Shown here: positions 31,791 through 40,367 of the stretch, one piece after another | Layout of the letters: each line of letters starts with the position of its first letter | Position numbering within the stretch: the stretch's first letter is position 1 | Origin: Solibacteraceae bacterium | Lineage (GTDB): Bacteria; Acidobacteriota; Terriglobia; Bryobacterales; Bryobacteraceae | NCBI GenBank assembly: GCA_021324015.1 | Contig: JAJPJX010000068.1 | Span: 1 to 64,000, forward strand | DNA length: 64,000 bases | Reading direction: 5' to 3' | Notes under the pieces: model-generated | What the model was told of the DNA's origin: nothing | Databases searched by the model: none | Seen by the model: the letters and a program-made list of their open reading frames with translations, nothing else | Made by a program: the position numbers and the translations under genes

Positions 31791-33164
31791 GTGGAAGCGG
31801 TAGTCGCGATTCCGGCTCTGGTGGCCGCCGTGGTGGCTTGGCGGTATTCCACGCAGGCGGCTTTTCTGGGGGTGTACCTGCCGGTGCTGCTGTTGCTGCC
31901 GGACTACTATCGCTGGGTCCTGGCGGGGCTACCGGACCCGACCTTCAGTCAGGCGGTGATTCTGCCAATCGCGGCCCTGTTCCTGGTGCGCCACACCGGT
32001 CACTGGCGATTCTCGGCGACCGATTGGCTGATGCTGGGCCTAGCCTTCAGCATGAGCTTTTCCGAATATCTCAACGCGGGCTACCCGGACGCGCAAAACC
32101 TGATGTTTTCCATGCTGACGGAGCTGGTGTTTCCGTACATGCTGGCCAAGGGGCTGATCGAGCCGTACGGCCTGCGGGTGCGCACTGCCCGCCGGATGGT
32201 CTTTCTGCTGTTTGTAGTGGCGGTGGTTTCCTGGTACGAGTTCAAGTTCGGCCTTTCGCCGTTTCAGCGCTACCTGGCGCCCCTGTTTCCGGACCAGGGC
32301 GCCGGGTGGGTGACCACTTTCCGGTACGGCTTCGCGCGCATCGCGGGACCCTACGGACACGCCATTCTGGCGGGCATGTTGCTGGGCGTGGGATACCGGC
32401 TGCAACGGTGGCTGGAGTGGTGCGGCGCCTGGGAGCCGGAATTCCGGTGGCTGGGAGGGCTGCCTGTCTCCAAGGCCCGGCTGATCACGATCTTTCTGCT
32501 TGCCGGCATGCTGATGACGGTGGCCCGCGGGCCCTGGGTGGGAGGCATCCTGGCGGCGGTGGTGGTGGCCGTGGGACGCGCGCGCAATCGAAAGCGGGCC
32601 TTCCTGCTGTGCGCCGCCGGGGTGGTGTTCGTGGGAATTCCGGCGGCGGCGTGGCTGTATTCCTATATCTCGGTGGGCCGCGCCCACGCCACGACGCTTT
32701 CGCAGGAGACGGCCGCCTACCGCAAAGAACTGATCGACAAGTACGTGCATATCGCCGTGGAGCGGAAAGCCTGGGGCTGGGGAGTGAACGGCTGGCCCAA
32801 GGTCCCGGGTATGCCCTCCATCGATAACTACTACCTGCTGCTGGCGCTGCGGCATGGATTTGTGGCCACGGGTCTGCTGCTGCTGATCCTGCTGAGTACG
32901 ACGGTGCGGCTGTTCGCGGACGGCATGCGGCGTCCTCCCGCCGTGCCGCGAGGAGCCGGACTGGGCTTCACGCTGGCCGGCGTCATGGTGAGCATCGCGG
33001 TGACCCTGGCGACGGTGTACCTGGGCACAACGGCGGTGCCGGTGTTCGCGCTGCTGGTGGGATGGTCGGAGGGGTACCTGATCTACGGCCGGCGGGCAGA
33101 GGCGCCTGTGACCGCCATGCCGGCGGCGACGCCGGCCTTCGCGTTCCGGAGGGTGGTAGCATGA
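31791..33164 (+). CDS. O-antigen polymerase/ligase-like membrane protein (Wzy type)
   Basis: The 457-residue protein has about 10-12 membrane helices and a large periplasmic loop containing WGWGVNGWPKVPGMPSIDNY followed by YLLLALRHGFVATGL. This matches the GxG...HNxYL...GxxG pattern of the Wzy_C/O-antigen ligase family, with Asn retained and His replaced by Asp in SIDNYY. It should join lipid-linked repeat units in the periplasm or attach the chain to an acceptor. GTG 31791 lies after a gap that holds a dispersed repeat; its stop overlaps the next glycosyltransferase ATG. The position among Wza, Wzz and Wzx genes favours the polymerase role. Confidence 0.8.
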   Translation: MEAVVAIPALVAAVVAWRYSTQAAFLGVYLPVLLLLPDYYRWVLAGLPDPTFSQAVILPIAALFLVRHTGHWRFSATDWLMLGLAFSMSFSEYLNAGYPDAQNLMFSMLTELVFPYMLAKGLIEPYGLRVRTARRMVFLLFVVAVVSWYEFKFGLSPFQRYLAPLFPDQGAGWVTTFRYGFARIAGPYGHAILAGMLLGVGYRLQRWLEWCGAWEPEFRWLGGLPVSKARLITIFLLAGMLMTVARGPWVGGILAAVVVAVGRARNRKRAFLLCAAGVVFVGIPAAAWLYSYISVGRAHATTLSQETAAYRKELIDKYVHIAVERKAWGWGVNGWPKVPGMPSIDNYYLLLALRHGFVATGLLLLILLSTTVRLFADGMRRPPAVPRGAGLGFTLAGVMVSIAVTLATVYLGTTAVPVFALLVGWSEGYLIYGRRAEAPVTAMPAATPAFAFRRVVA

Positions 33165-34390
33165 GCGGAACGCGCCTGGGATATCTGGTGAGCCGGTACC
33201 CGGGAATTTCGCATACCTTCATCCTGCGTGAGGTGCTGGAACTGCGGCGCCAGGGCTTCGAGATCGAGGTGGCTTCGATCAACCCGCCGGACCGCACGCC
33301 GGAGAAGCTTACGCGGCAGGAGCAGGAGGAGGCCGCGCGGACTTACTACGTGCGGCCCGCGGGGGCGGCGGGTGCGCTGGGCGCGGTGCTGCTGCTGGCG
33401 GCGCGGCAGCCGGCCGGGTTCGCGCGCGGGCTGCTATTCGCGCTGCGCCTGGGCGGCGGGGACGCGCGGCGGATCCTGTGGCACCTTTTCTACTTCGTCG
33501 AAGCGGCCATGCTGGCGCGCTGGATGCGCCACCGCAACCTGCGGCACCTGCATGTACACTTCGCCACACCCGCCTCGAACGTGGCCCTGGTGCTGACCCG
33601 CATCGCTCCCGTCAGCTTTTCGATCACGGTGCACGGGCCGGACGAGTTTTACGACGTCACGGCGTACCGCCTGGCGGAGAAGATCGCGGGCGCGGCGTTC
33701 TTGTGCACCATCGGGACCTACGCGCGCAGCCAGTTGATGAAGCTCGCGCCGCCGGGCGAATGGCTCAAGTTTGAGGTGACGCCGCTGGGAGTCAGCCCGG
33801 CGGAATTCTCGCCCGCGCCGTTCCGGGAATCGCCGCGGCCGTTCTGGCTGATTTGCGTGGGGCGGCTGGTGCCGGCCAAGGGGCAGCACATTCTGCTGGC
33901 GGCTCTGGAGCGGCTGGTGCGTAACGGGCGGGAAGTCAGGCTGCGCCTGGTGGGAGACGGTCCGGACCGGGAGTCGCTGGAACGCACGGCGCGGGAGCGC
34001 GGCATCGCCGAGGCGGTGGTTTTCGAAGGCGCGGTCAACCAGGACCGGGTGCGCGCGTTGTACCAGGCGGCGGACGCGTTCGTGCTGGCCAGTTTCGCCG
34101 AGGGCATCCCGGTGGTGCTGATGGAAGCCATGGCTATGGAGATCCCCTGCATCACGACGTGGATCAACGGCATTCCCGAGCTGGTGCGGGACGCGGTGGA
34201 TGGGATCCTGGTGGCGCCCTCCGACGACGAAGCGCTGGCTGAGGCCATCGCGCGGCTGATGGACGACGTCGGGCTGCGGCGGCGGCTAGGCCAGGCAGGG
34301 CGGCGGCGCGTGCTCGAGAGGTACGACCTGGAGCGCAACACGGGCCGATTGGCGGAGGTCTTCGGACGCCGGCTGGGAGGCACGGTGTGA
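33161..34390 (+). CDS. GT4-family glycosyltransferase (WcaL/AmsK-like)
   Basis: The 409-residue protein starts GYLVSRYPGISHTFILREVL, a hallmark of colanic-acid WcaL-like enzymes. It continues with HLHVHFATPASNVALVLT, SITVHGPDEFYDVTAYRL, ICVGRLVPAKGQHILLAAL, LVGDGPDRESLE, then FVLASFAEGIPVVLMEAMAM with the EGxPxVxxEA nucleotide-sugar motif. It is cytoplasmic and adds a sugar to the growing lipid-linked repeat unit. ATG 33161 overlaps the Wzy stop (ATGA); the frame further upstream is shadow. Its own stop overlaps the GTG of the glycosidase-like gene. Confidence 0.88.
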   Translation: MSGTRLGYLVSRYPGISHTFILREVLELRRQGFEIEVASINPPDRTPEKLTRQEQEEAARTYYVRPAGAAGALGAVLLLAARQPAGFARGLLFALRLGGGDARRILWHLFYFVEAAMLARWMRHRNLRHLHVHFATPASNVALVLTRIAPVSFSITVHGPDEFYDVTAYRLAEKIAGAAFLCTIGTYARSQLMKLAPPGEWLKFEVTPLGVSPAEFSPAPFRESPRPFWLICVGRLVPAKGQHILLAALERLVRNGREVRLRLVGDGPDRESLERTARERGIAEAVVFEGAVNQDRVRALYQAADAFVLASFAEGIPVVLMEAMAMEIPCITTWINGIPELVRDAVDGILVAPSDDEALAEAIARLMDDVGLRRRLGQAGRRRVLERYDLERNTGRLAEVFGRRLGGTV

Positions 34391-36555
34391 GGGCGGGGCG
34401 CGTGCTGCGGCTGATGGCGGCGCTTTGCCTGGCGGCCGGATGCTACGCCGCACCGGTCCGGCTGACGGCTACCCGGGAGGTTTTGACCACCGGGGTGACG
34501 CGCGTGGGCGTGAACCTCGGATTGTGGACTTCCTGGGGCGCGGAGCAGCTTGCAGCCAACATCCTGAAGAACCCCGGATTTGAAGGGGTGATCGACCGGG
34601 CGGTGGTGATCGTGAAGAGCGCCTTGGGGAAGGAATTCGCGGACGACGCCGGATGGCTGGGACGTGCGGACGGCTTCTGGAAGGGCGCGCGGGGCAGCAT
34701 CCGGACGGGGCGCGCGGCGGGGCAGGAGATCACCATCCTGCGATCGCGGGAGCACGGGTCGCTCGGGCTGCCGGATTTCATTTCCGCGGGCGCGGCGCCG
34801 GGCGCGGGCGAGGTGGTTTCGCTTACCCGCATCCAGGACGGCGAGTTGCCAACGCAATGGTGGTTCCCGAATGCGGGAGCAGGCCGCGTGGGGATGGAAC
34901 GCGGCGAGGTTCGTCCGGGGAGCCCCGGGGCTCGGTCGCTGCGGGTCTCGGCCGCGGCGGAGAGCACGACCGAGGTGCTCTCCTACGTGGACGCCATTGG
35001 CGAACGCGCGGGCAAACTGCTGCCGCTCACGGGCGCCTGGCGGCTGAGCTTCTGGTGCCGGCGCGCGGCGGGCAGCGCCGCACTGGAGGTGGAGTTCCGC
35101 CGTCTGGGATCGCCGGCCGTGTTTTCCCGCGAGGTGATTCCGGGCGACGGCTGGGCACAGGAAACTTTCGATTTCGAGGCCCGCGACGCAGGCCCTCCCG
35201 GCACGGTGCAATTGCGTTTCCAGGTGCGCGGCACGCCCGAAGGCACGGTGCTGCTGGACGACGTGGACCTGCGGCGGGTGGAGGACCAGGAGCAGCCGTT
35301 CCGCCGGGAGGTGGTGGAAACCCTGCGGCGCCTGCGGCCGGGCTACCTACGGGACTGGCAGGGCCAACTGGGCGATACACTGGAGAACCGCCTGGCGGGA
35401 GCTTTTGCCCGGCGGGCCTCGCGCTACCGGCCGGGGGGCGCCGAGCAGACGGACTTCTTCTATTCGCTACCCGATTTTCTGGACCTGTGCCAGGAGGTGG
35501 GCGCGGATCCCTGGATCGTGGCGCCAACCACGTTCAGCGACGCAGAATGGGTGCGGCTGGGGCGCTTTCTCGCTTCCGAGGCGCGCTATCGCAGATTCTC
35601 CGAGATCCTGGTGGAATTCGGCAACGAGAACTGGAACGGCGTATTCCGGGCCGCGGGCATCCCGGCCGCGCCGGCGCACGGGGAAGCCGCGGACCGCGCG
35701 TTCCGCAAGCTCCGCGAGGGGGCGCCGGGGCTGGCCTCGCTGCGCACGGTGATCAATGCGCAGCACGCCAATCCGTACCAGGTGAAAGAATGCGCGCGCT
35801 ATGCCCCGGAAGCGGGCGTGGTGGCGGTGGCTCCGTATTTTTTGGACTCCCTGGAGTGCGGCCTTTCCGGACCCGCGCGCCTCGAGGGGCTGTTCGCCGG
35901 GGATGGCGGCAAACTGGCGGAAGAGACGGCCGCGAACACGGCGCTGGGCAAAGAGACGGCGGTCTATGAGGTGAACCTGCACACCACTCGCGGCACCGCG
36001 CCGGAGGCCGAACGCGATCCGCTGGCGGCGGGCGCCGCCGCGGGCAGCGCCCTGGCGGCCACGGTGCTCGACGCACTGGCGCTGGGAGTCCGCCGGCAGT
36101 GCGTCTACGCCCTGGCGGGCTACGATACGCGCCTGGCGGATACCGGCGGCTTCGTGAAGCTGTGGGGCATCGCGCGGGACCTGGGGCCGACCTGCCGCCT
36201 GCGTCCCACGGGTCTGGCGGTGCAACTGCTGAACCGGGTCCTGGCCGGCGAGATGTGCAAGGTGGAGGGCAGCGGATTGGCGGGAGTGCGGGGCTACGCG
36301 TTTCGCTCCGCGGCAGGCTGGGCTGCGGCGCTGGTCTCGAGCGCCCCCGAGCCTCGGGAGGTGGCGTTGCGGTTTCCCGCGGATGGCGCGCGGCTGCCGC
36401 AACAGCTTCTGCGGCTGGCGGCTGACGGGCCGTTTGACACGAACGAGGAGGCTGAGAGGGTACGCATCACGGCGGAGCCGGCGCGCGAGCAAGCGGGCGT
36501 GTTCCGGGTGCGGATTCCGGCGTGGGGGATGGCGGTGCTGGGGGGCGCGTGGTGA
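34387..36555 (+). CDS. Secreted glycoside hydrolase-like protein, arabinofuranosidase-like, with CBM-like domain
   Basis: The 722-residue protein has a lipoprotein-like signal (VLRLMAALCLAAGC). A carbohydrate-binding-like jelly roll lies at about 180-300 (WRLSFWCRRAAGSAALEVEF, GTVLLDDVDLRRVE). A barrel follows with FSEILVEFGNENWNGVFRA, where the Asn-Glu pair fits the acid/base of clan GH-A enzymes, and later ETAVYEVNLHTT, whose Glu may be the nucleophile. The layout is closest to GH51-like alpha-L-arabinofuranosidases, but I cannot fix the family. Sitting coupled between glycosyltransferase genes, it probably trims or degrades the polymer made here. Confidence 0.7.
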   Translation: MRAGRVLRLMAALCLAAGCYAAPVRLTATREVLTTGVTRVGVNLGLWTSWGAEQLAANILKNPGFEGVIDRAVVIVKSALGKEFADDAGWLGRADGFWKGARGSIRTGRAAGQEITILRSREHGSLGLPDFISAGAAPGAGEVVSLTRIQDGELPTQWWFPNAGAGRVGMERGEVRPGSPGARSLRVSAAAESTTEVLSYVDAIGERAGKLLPLTGAWRLSFWCRRAAGSAALEVEFRRLGSPAVFSREVIPGDGWAQETFDFEARDAGPPGTVQLRFQVRGTPEGTVLLDDVDLRRVEDQEQPFRREVVETLRRLRPGYLRDWQGQLGDTLENRLAGAFARRASRYRPGGAEQTDFFYSLPDFLDLCQEVGADPWIVAPTTFSDAEWVRLGRFLASEARYRRFSEILVEFGNENWNGVFRAAGIPAAPAHGEAADRAFRKLREGAPGLASLRTVINAQHANPYQVKECARYAPEAGVVAVAPYFLDSLECGLSGPARLEGLFAGDGGKLAEETAANTALGKETAVYEVNLHTTRGTAPEAERDPLAAGAAAGSALAATVLDALALGVRRQCVYALAGYDTRLADTGGFVKLWGIARDLGPTCRLRPTGLAVQLLNRVLAGEMCKVEGSGLAGVRGYAFRSAAGWAAALVSSAPEPREVALRFPADGARLPQQLLRLAADGPFDTNEEAERVRITAEPAREQAGVFRVRIPAWGMAVLGGAW

Positions 36556-37748
36556 GCCACACGATTTTGCAGGCGGCCTATACCACGGTGGGCGCCGTGC
36601 TGGTTTTGCTGACCCTGCCGGGCACCCTGGAGCTCCTCTGGGTGAGCCTGGCGGGAGTGTTGCCGGCGCGGCGCGGCGGGCGTGCCCGGCCGGGGATGCG
36701 GGTGGCGGTAGTAGTGCCGGCGCACAACGAGGAAGGCGGCATCGCGCGCACGGTGGCCAGCCTGCTGGCGTGCGACCGGAGGGGCCTCGAAACCGCCGTG
36801 GTAGTGGTGGCGGACAACTCGACGGATCACACTGCCGAGCGGGCGGCCGAAGCCGGGGCCCGCGTGCTGGTGCGGCAGGATGCCGCCCGGCGGGGCAAGG
36901 GCTACGCGCTGAATTATGCCTTCGGCAAGTTGCTGGCGGAGGGCTGGGAGGCCCTGGCGGTGGTGGACGCGGACACGGAGGCGGCGCCGGATTTCCTGCA
37001 AGTGACGGCGGGCTACCTGGCGGAGGGGGCGGCGGCGGTGCAGTGCCGCTACCTGGTGCGCAACCCCGGCGCATCCCTGCGGACTCGCCTGATGCAGGTG
37101 GCGCTCGCGGCTTTCAACGTGCTGCGGCCGCGGGGACGGGAGCGCTGCGGGCTCTCGGCGGGCATCCTGGGCAACGGGTTCGCGCTGGCGCGGCAGACGC
37201 TTGAGGCCGCGCCCTACGAGGCCACTTCGGTGGTGGAGGATCTGGAGTATCACCTGCGGCTGGTACGCGCGGGGATGCGCGTGCGGTTCGCGGCGGGAAC
37301 GGCGGTGTACGGCGAGATGCCAGCCGGAGGCAAGGGCGCCCGGACACAGCGGGCGCGCTGGGAAGGCGGCCGCCTGCGGATGGCCGTGACGCACGCGCTG
37401 CCGCTGGCGGGCGAAGTGCTGCACGGCCGCTTCCGCCTGCTCGAACCTCTGCTGGAACTGTTGCTGCCGCCGCTGGCTTTTTATGTGGTGCTGGTGCTGG
37501 CATTGCTGGCGGTACCCCTGCCCTGGGCGCACGCTTACGCCCTGGCGGCGCTGGCGGTGGCGGCCTTCCATGTCCTGGCGGCGGTGGCGGTGGGGGGCGG
37601 CGGATGGCGGGACCTGGCCGCGCTGTTGGCCGCGCCGTTCTACGTGGCCTGGAAAATCCTGCTGATTCCGGCGGTGATCGGCAGTTCGCGCGGCAGGGCG
37701 GCCTGGGTGCGCACTGAGCGGCGTTCGGAAGGGAGAGCCAAGCCATGA
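36552..37748 (+). CDS. Family 2 membrane glycosyltransferase
   Basis: The 398-residue protein has an N-terminal membrane helix and the GT-A core: VAVVVPAHNEEGGIARTVAS, VVVVADNSTDHTAERAAEAG, RRGKGYALNYAF, the DxD in VVDADTEAAPDF, then SVVEDLEYHLRLVRAGMRV and a QRARWEGGR motif (QxxRW). Two or three helices close the C-terminus. It is related to processive or BcsA/NodC-like enzymes but could add single sugars. GTG 36552 overlaps the stop of the glycosidase-like gene; the stop overlaps the next gene's ATG. Confidence 0.88.
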   Translation: MSHTILQAAYTTVGAVLVLLTLPGTLELLWVSLAGVLPARRGGRARPGMRVAVVVPAHNEEGGIARTVASLLACDRRGLETAVVVVADNSTDHTAERAAEAGARVLVRQDAARRGKGYALNYAFGKLLAEGWEALAVVDADTEAAPDFLQVTAGYLAEGAAAVQCRYLVRNPGASLRTRLMQVALAAFNVLRPRGRERCGLSAGILGNGFALARQTLEAAPYEATSVVEDLEYHLRLVRAGMRVRFAAGTAVYGEMPAGGKGARTQRARWEGGRLRMAVTHALPLAGEVLHGRFRLLEPLLELLLPPLAFYVVLVLALLAVPLPWAHAYALAALAVAAFHVLAAVAVGGGGWRDLAALLAAPFYVAWKILLIPAVIGSSRGRAAWVRTERRSEGRAKP

Positions 37749-38740
37749 GCGGCGCCGCGCCCGAGCCGGAGGTCTCCACGGTGATTGTCTCCTTCAACAC
37801 ACGCGACCTGTTGCGCGAGTGCCTGCACGCCCTGGAGGGGGAGTCCGCCGGCCTGGAGACGGAAACCATCGTGGTGGACAACGCTTCGCGGGATGGCTCC
37901 GCGGACATGGTGGCGCGCGAGTTTCCGCGAGTGAAGCTGATCCGCAGCGAGGTGAACCTGGGCTTCGCCCCGGCCAATAACGTGGCCTTCCGCGAGGCAC
38001 GCGGCCGCTATGTGCTGCTGCTCAATTCGGACGCTTTTTTGGGGCCGGGGGCACTGACGCGCGCGGTGCGGCACATGGAAGAAGAACCGGAGGTGGGACT
38101 GGGCGGAGGCAAACTGGTGGGGCGGGACGGCGCGTGGCAGCCCTCGGCACGCATGTTCCCCTCGGTGCTGAACGAATTCCTGATGCTTTCGGGCCTGGCG
38201 GCGCGGTTCGCCGGGTCGCGTTTTTTCGGGCGCGCGGACCGCACCTGGGCCGACCCGGACCAACCCGCGGATGTGGATTGGGTGCCGGGCGCTTTTTCCC
38301 TGGTGCGGCGGGAGGCCCTGGAAAAAGCCGGCTATTTCGACGAAAATTTCTATCTTTATTACGAGGAAACGGATTTTTGCCGGCGATTGAAAATGGCGGG
38401 GTATACGGTGCGTTACTGGCCGGACGTGGTGGTGGTGCACCTGGGCGGGGAATCCTCGAGGACGGTCGAGGGTCTGAGCCTGTCCCGGCATGGCTCGCAA
38501 TTGACACTGTGGAGAATGCGCAGCCAGCTTCTGTACTACCGTAAACATCATCCGCGGCACGCGCGGCTGATCAAGTGCCTGGAACAGGGATGGCACCGGC
38601 TGCGCGCCTGGAAAAACGAATTGGGGCACGGCCCGGCGGAGAAAGAGAAAGCCGCGGATTCGCGGCGCGTGGTGGAACTGATGGAACAAGCCTGGGAGGA
38701 CACGCGCGGAGGGCGCTTCGCGCCGCCACGGCCATGGTGA
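37745..38740 (+). CDS. Family 2 glycosyltransferase, rhamnosyltransferase-like
   Basis: The 331-residue protein shows STVIVSFNTRDLLRECLHAL, TIVVDNASRDGSADMV, VNLGFAPANNVAFREARGRY, the DxD-like LLNSDAFLGPGAL, then VDWVPGAFSLVRREALEKAG and DENFYLYYEETDFCRRLK. This set is typical of WbbL-like rhamnosyltransferases. It has no membrane helices and should act at the cytoplasmic membrane face on a lipid-linked sugar. ATG 37745 overlaps the previous stop; 36 nt separate it from the acetyltransferase gene. Confidence 0.9.
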   Translation: MSGAAPEPEVSTVIVSFNTRDLLRECLHALEGESAGLETETIVVDNASRDGSADMVAREFPRVKLIRSEVNLGFAPANNVAFREARGRYVLLLNSDAFLGPGALTRAVRHMEEEPEVGLGGGKLVGRDGAWQPSARMFPSVLNEFLMLSGLAARFAGSRFFGRADRTWADPDQPADVDWVPGAFSLVRREALEKAGYFDENFYLYYEETDFCRRLKMAGYTVRYWPDVVVVHLGGESSRTVEGLSLSRHGSQLTLWRMRSQLLYYRKHHPRHARLIKCLEQGWHRLRAWKNELGHGPAEKEKAADSRRVVELMEQAWEDTRGGRFAPPRPW

Positions 38741-38776
38741 CCCCGTACCGCCCGGCGCCGCCGGAGGAAGCGCGGC

Positions 38777-39325
38777 ATGTTTGAGAATCTGCGCGAAGAC
38801 TGGCGCACCTATGAAAAGGACCTCGGCCGCCAGGGTCTGTGGGTGATGGCGGTGTACCGCTTCGGGGTCTGGCGGTACTGGGTAAAGCCCCGGATTCTGC
38901 GGATCCCTTTTTCTTTTCTGTACCGGGTGCTGAAAGTCTGGTCTCAAATTCTGACGGGAATCGATCTGCCGTGCGAAGTGAAGATCGGCAGGCGGTTTCG
39001 GATCGATCACTTCGGGGACATTATCATCAGCGGCGACGCCGTGTTCGGCGACGACGTGGTGATCCGGAATGGGGTCACAGTAGGCTTGCGGCGAACCGGC
39101 GAAAGGGGCGCCCCGGTGATCGGCAACCGCGTGGACATCGGCGCGGGGGCCAAGCTACTGGGGAAGATCCACATCGGCGACGACGTGGTGATCGGGGCCA
39201 ACGCGGTGGTACTGAGCGACGTGCCATCGAATTCGCTGGCGGTGGGCGTGCCGGCGCAGATCCGGCCGCGAAAACCGGCGCCGGAGCGCCGCGACGAGGC
39301 AGGAACGGCGTCATGTATTTCGTGA
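38777..39325 (+). CDS. Left-handed beta-helix acyltransferase, serine acetyltransferase-like
   Basis: The 182-residue protein has a helical N-terminus (MFENLREDWRTYEKDLGRQG) and then hexapeptide repeats: DLPCEVKIGRRFRIDHFG, DIIISGDAVFGDDVVIRNGV, GNRVDIGAGAKLLGKIHIGD and DVVIGANAVVLSDVPSNS. The short size and the neighbours point to an O-acetyltransferase modifying the exopolysaccharide or its precursor rather than to cysteine synthesis. The His in RIDHFG is a candidate catalytic base. A GGAGGA box precedes ATG 38777 by about nine bases. Confidence 0.85.
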   Translation: MFENLREDWRTYEKDLGRQGLWVMAVYRFGVWRYWVKPRILRIPFSFLYRVLKVWSQILTGIDLPCEVKIGRRFRIDHFGDIIISGDAVFGDDVVIRNGVTVGLRRTGERGAPVIGNRVDIGAGAKLLGKIHIGDDVVIGANAVVLSDVPSNSLAVGVPAQIRPRKPAPERRDEAGTASCIS

Positions 39326-39369
39326 GGAAGGCGATGGGGAAAAAAATACCGGAGGGCTATCGGCGATGA
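39313..39369 (+). CDS. Possible 18-aa micro-ORF before the export gene
   Basis: MYFVRKAMGKKIPEGYRR is encoded from ATG 39313, inside the end of the acetyltransferase gene. Its TGA overlaps the ATG of the next gene (39366), again an ATGA junction. It is rich in basic residues. It may only bridge ribosomes between two genes; no family is recognised. Confidence 0.2.
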   Translation: MYFVRKAMGKKIPEGYRR

Positions 39370-40367
39370 AGCGGTGGCGGGCGGGAATCGGAGCGGCCCT
39401 GTGGCTGGCGGCCTTCGGCGCCGCGCGGGCCCAGGACCAGCGGCCGGCGCAGGCACAGGCGCAGTTCAAGCTGCCGAACAAAGAACTGCAATACAGCCCC
39501 GCGGAAGCCCTGCGGGCGTTTGAAGGGACGCCGGAGGAGAGCTATCACCTGGGCGAAGGCGACGAGATCAACGTCCAGGTGTGGGGGCGGGCGGAGGTCT
39601 CCGGCAAGCAGGTGATCGGGCCCGATGGACGCATCACACTGCCGCTGGCAGGCGCGATTCCGTTGTCGGGACTGACGCGGGAGGAGGCCGCGCAGGCCGT
39701 CCGCAAAGTCCTTTCCCCGTATTACACGGAACCCCAGGTGACGGTGACGATCGACCGGTACACCAACGAGCGGGTCTACGTGTTGGGCCGCGTGTCGCAC
39801 CCGGGGGCGCTCCAGTTTGACCGGCCGCCGACGCTGCTGGACGCGCTGTCGCTGGCGGGGGGCCTGCCCATCGGGGGCATCGGCGCGGAGAAGGCCGGAC
39901 TCACGCGCTGCGCCATCTTCCGCGGGCGCGACAAAGTGGCCTGGGTGGATCTGCGCTATCTGCTGAAGGAAGGGAACCTTTCGTACAATCTGCGGCTGCA
40001 GAGGAATGACGTGGTGTACATCCCCGACGCCGGCGATCAATCGGTCTATGTGCTGGGGGAGGTGAATCATCCCGGAGCGTACCGGCTGACCTCGGAGATG
40101 TCGTTCCTGGACGCGCTGGCGCAGGCGGGCGGTCCGACAGCGGACGCGGCGCCCGGCAAGATCGACCTGGTGCGCCCGGAAGCCGGGCTGCACCGGCAGT
40201 TCGCGCTGGCGGATTTCGTCAAGGGGAAAAGCAAGTTGAATGTCTCGCTCAACGACGGAGATATCATCTACGTGCCTGCGCGGAACATGGCGAAAGTGGG
40301 GTACGTGTTGCAGAAGATCGCGCCCCTGGGATCGATCGCGATTCTGGGCGCGGCGGTGAGGCCGTGA
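39366..40367 (+). CDS. Polysaccharide export protein, Wza-like with SLBB domains
   Basis: The 333-residue protein has a signal peptide (RAGIGAALWLAAFGAARA) without lipobox Cys. The polysaccharide export domain follows (YHLGEGDEINVQVWGRAEVS, GRITLPLAGAIPLSGLTREE, PQVTVTIDRYTNERVYVLG), then two SLBB units (VSHPGALQFDRPPTLLDALS and VYVLGEVNHPGAYRLT). It should form the periplasmic/outer-membrane channel for the polymer together with the Wzz-like protein encoded next. GGAGG lies nine bases before the ATG; its stop overlaps the next gene's GTG. Confidence 0.9.
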   Translation: MKRWRAGIGAALWLAAFGAARAQDQRPAQAQAQFKLPNKELQYSPAEALRAFEGTPEESYHLGEGDEINVQVWGRAEVSGKQVIGPDGRITLPLAGAIPLSGLTREEAAQAVRKVLSPYYTEPQVTVTIDRYTNERVYVLGRVSHPGALQFDRPPTLLDALSLAGGLPIGGIGAEKAGLTRCAIFRGRDKVAWVDLRYLLKEGNLSYNLRLQRNDVVYIPDAGDQSVYVLGEVNHPGAYRLTSEMSFLDALAQAGGPTADAAPGKIDLVRPEAGLHRQFALADFVKGKSKLNVSLNDGDIIYVPARNMAKVGYVLQKIAPLGSIAILGAAVRP

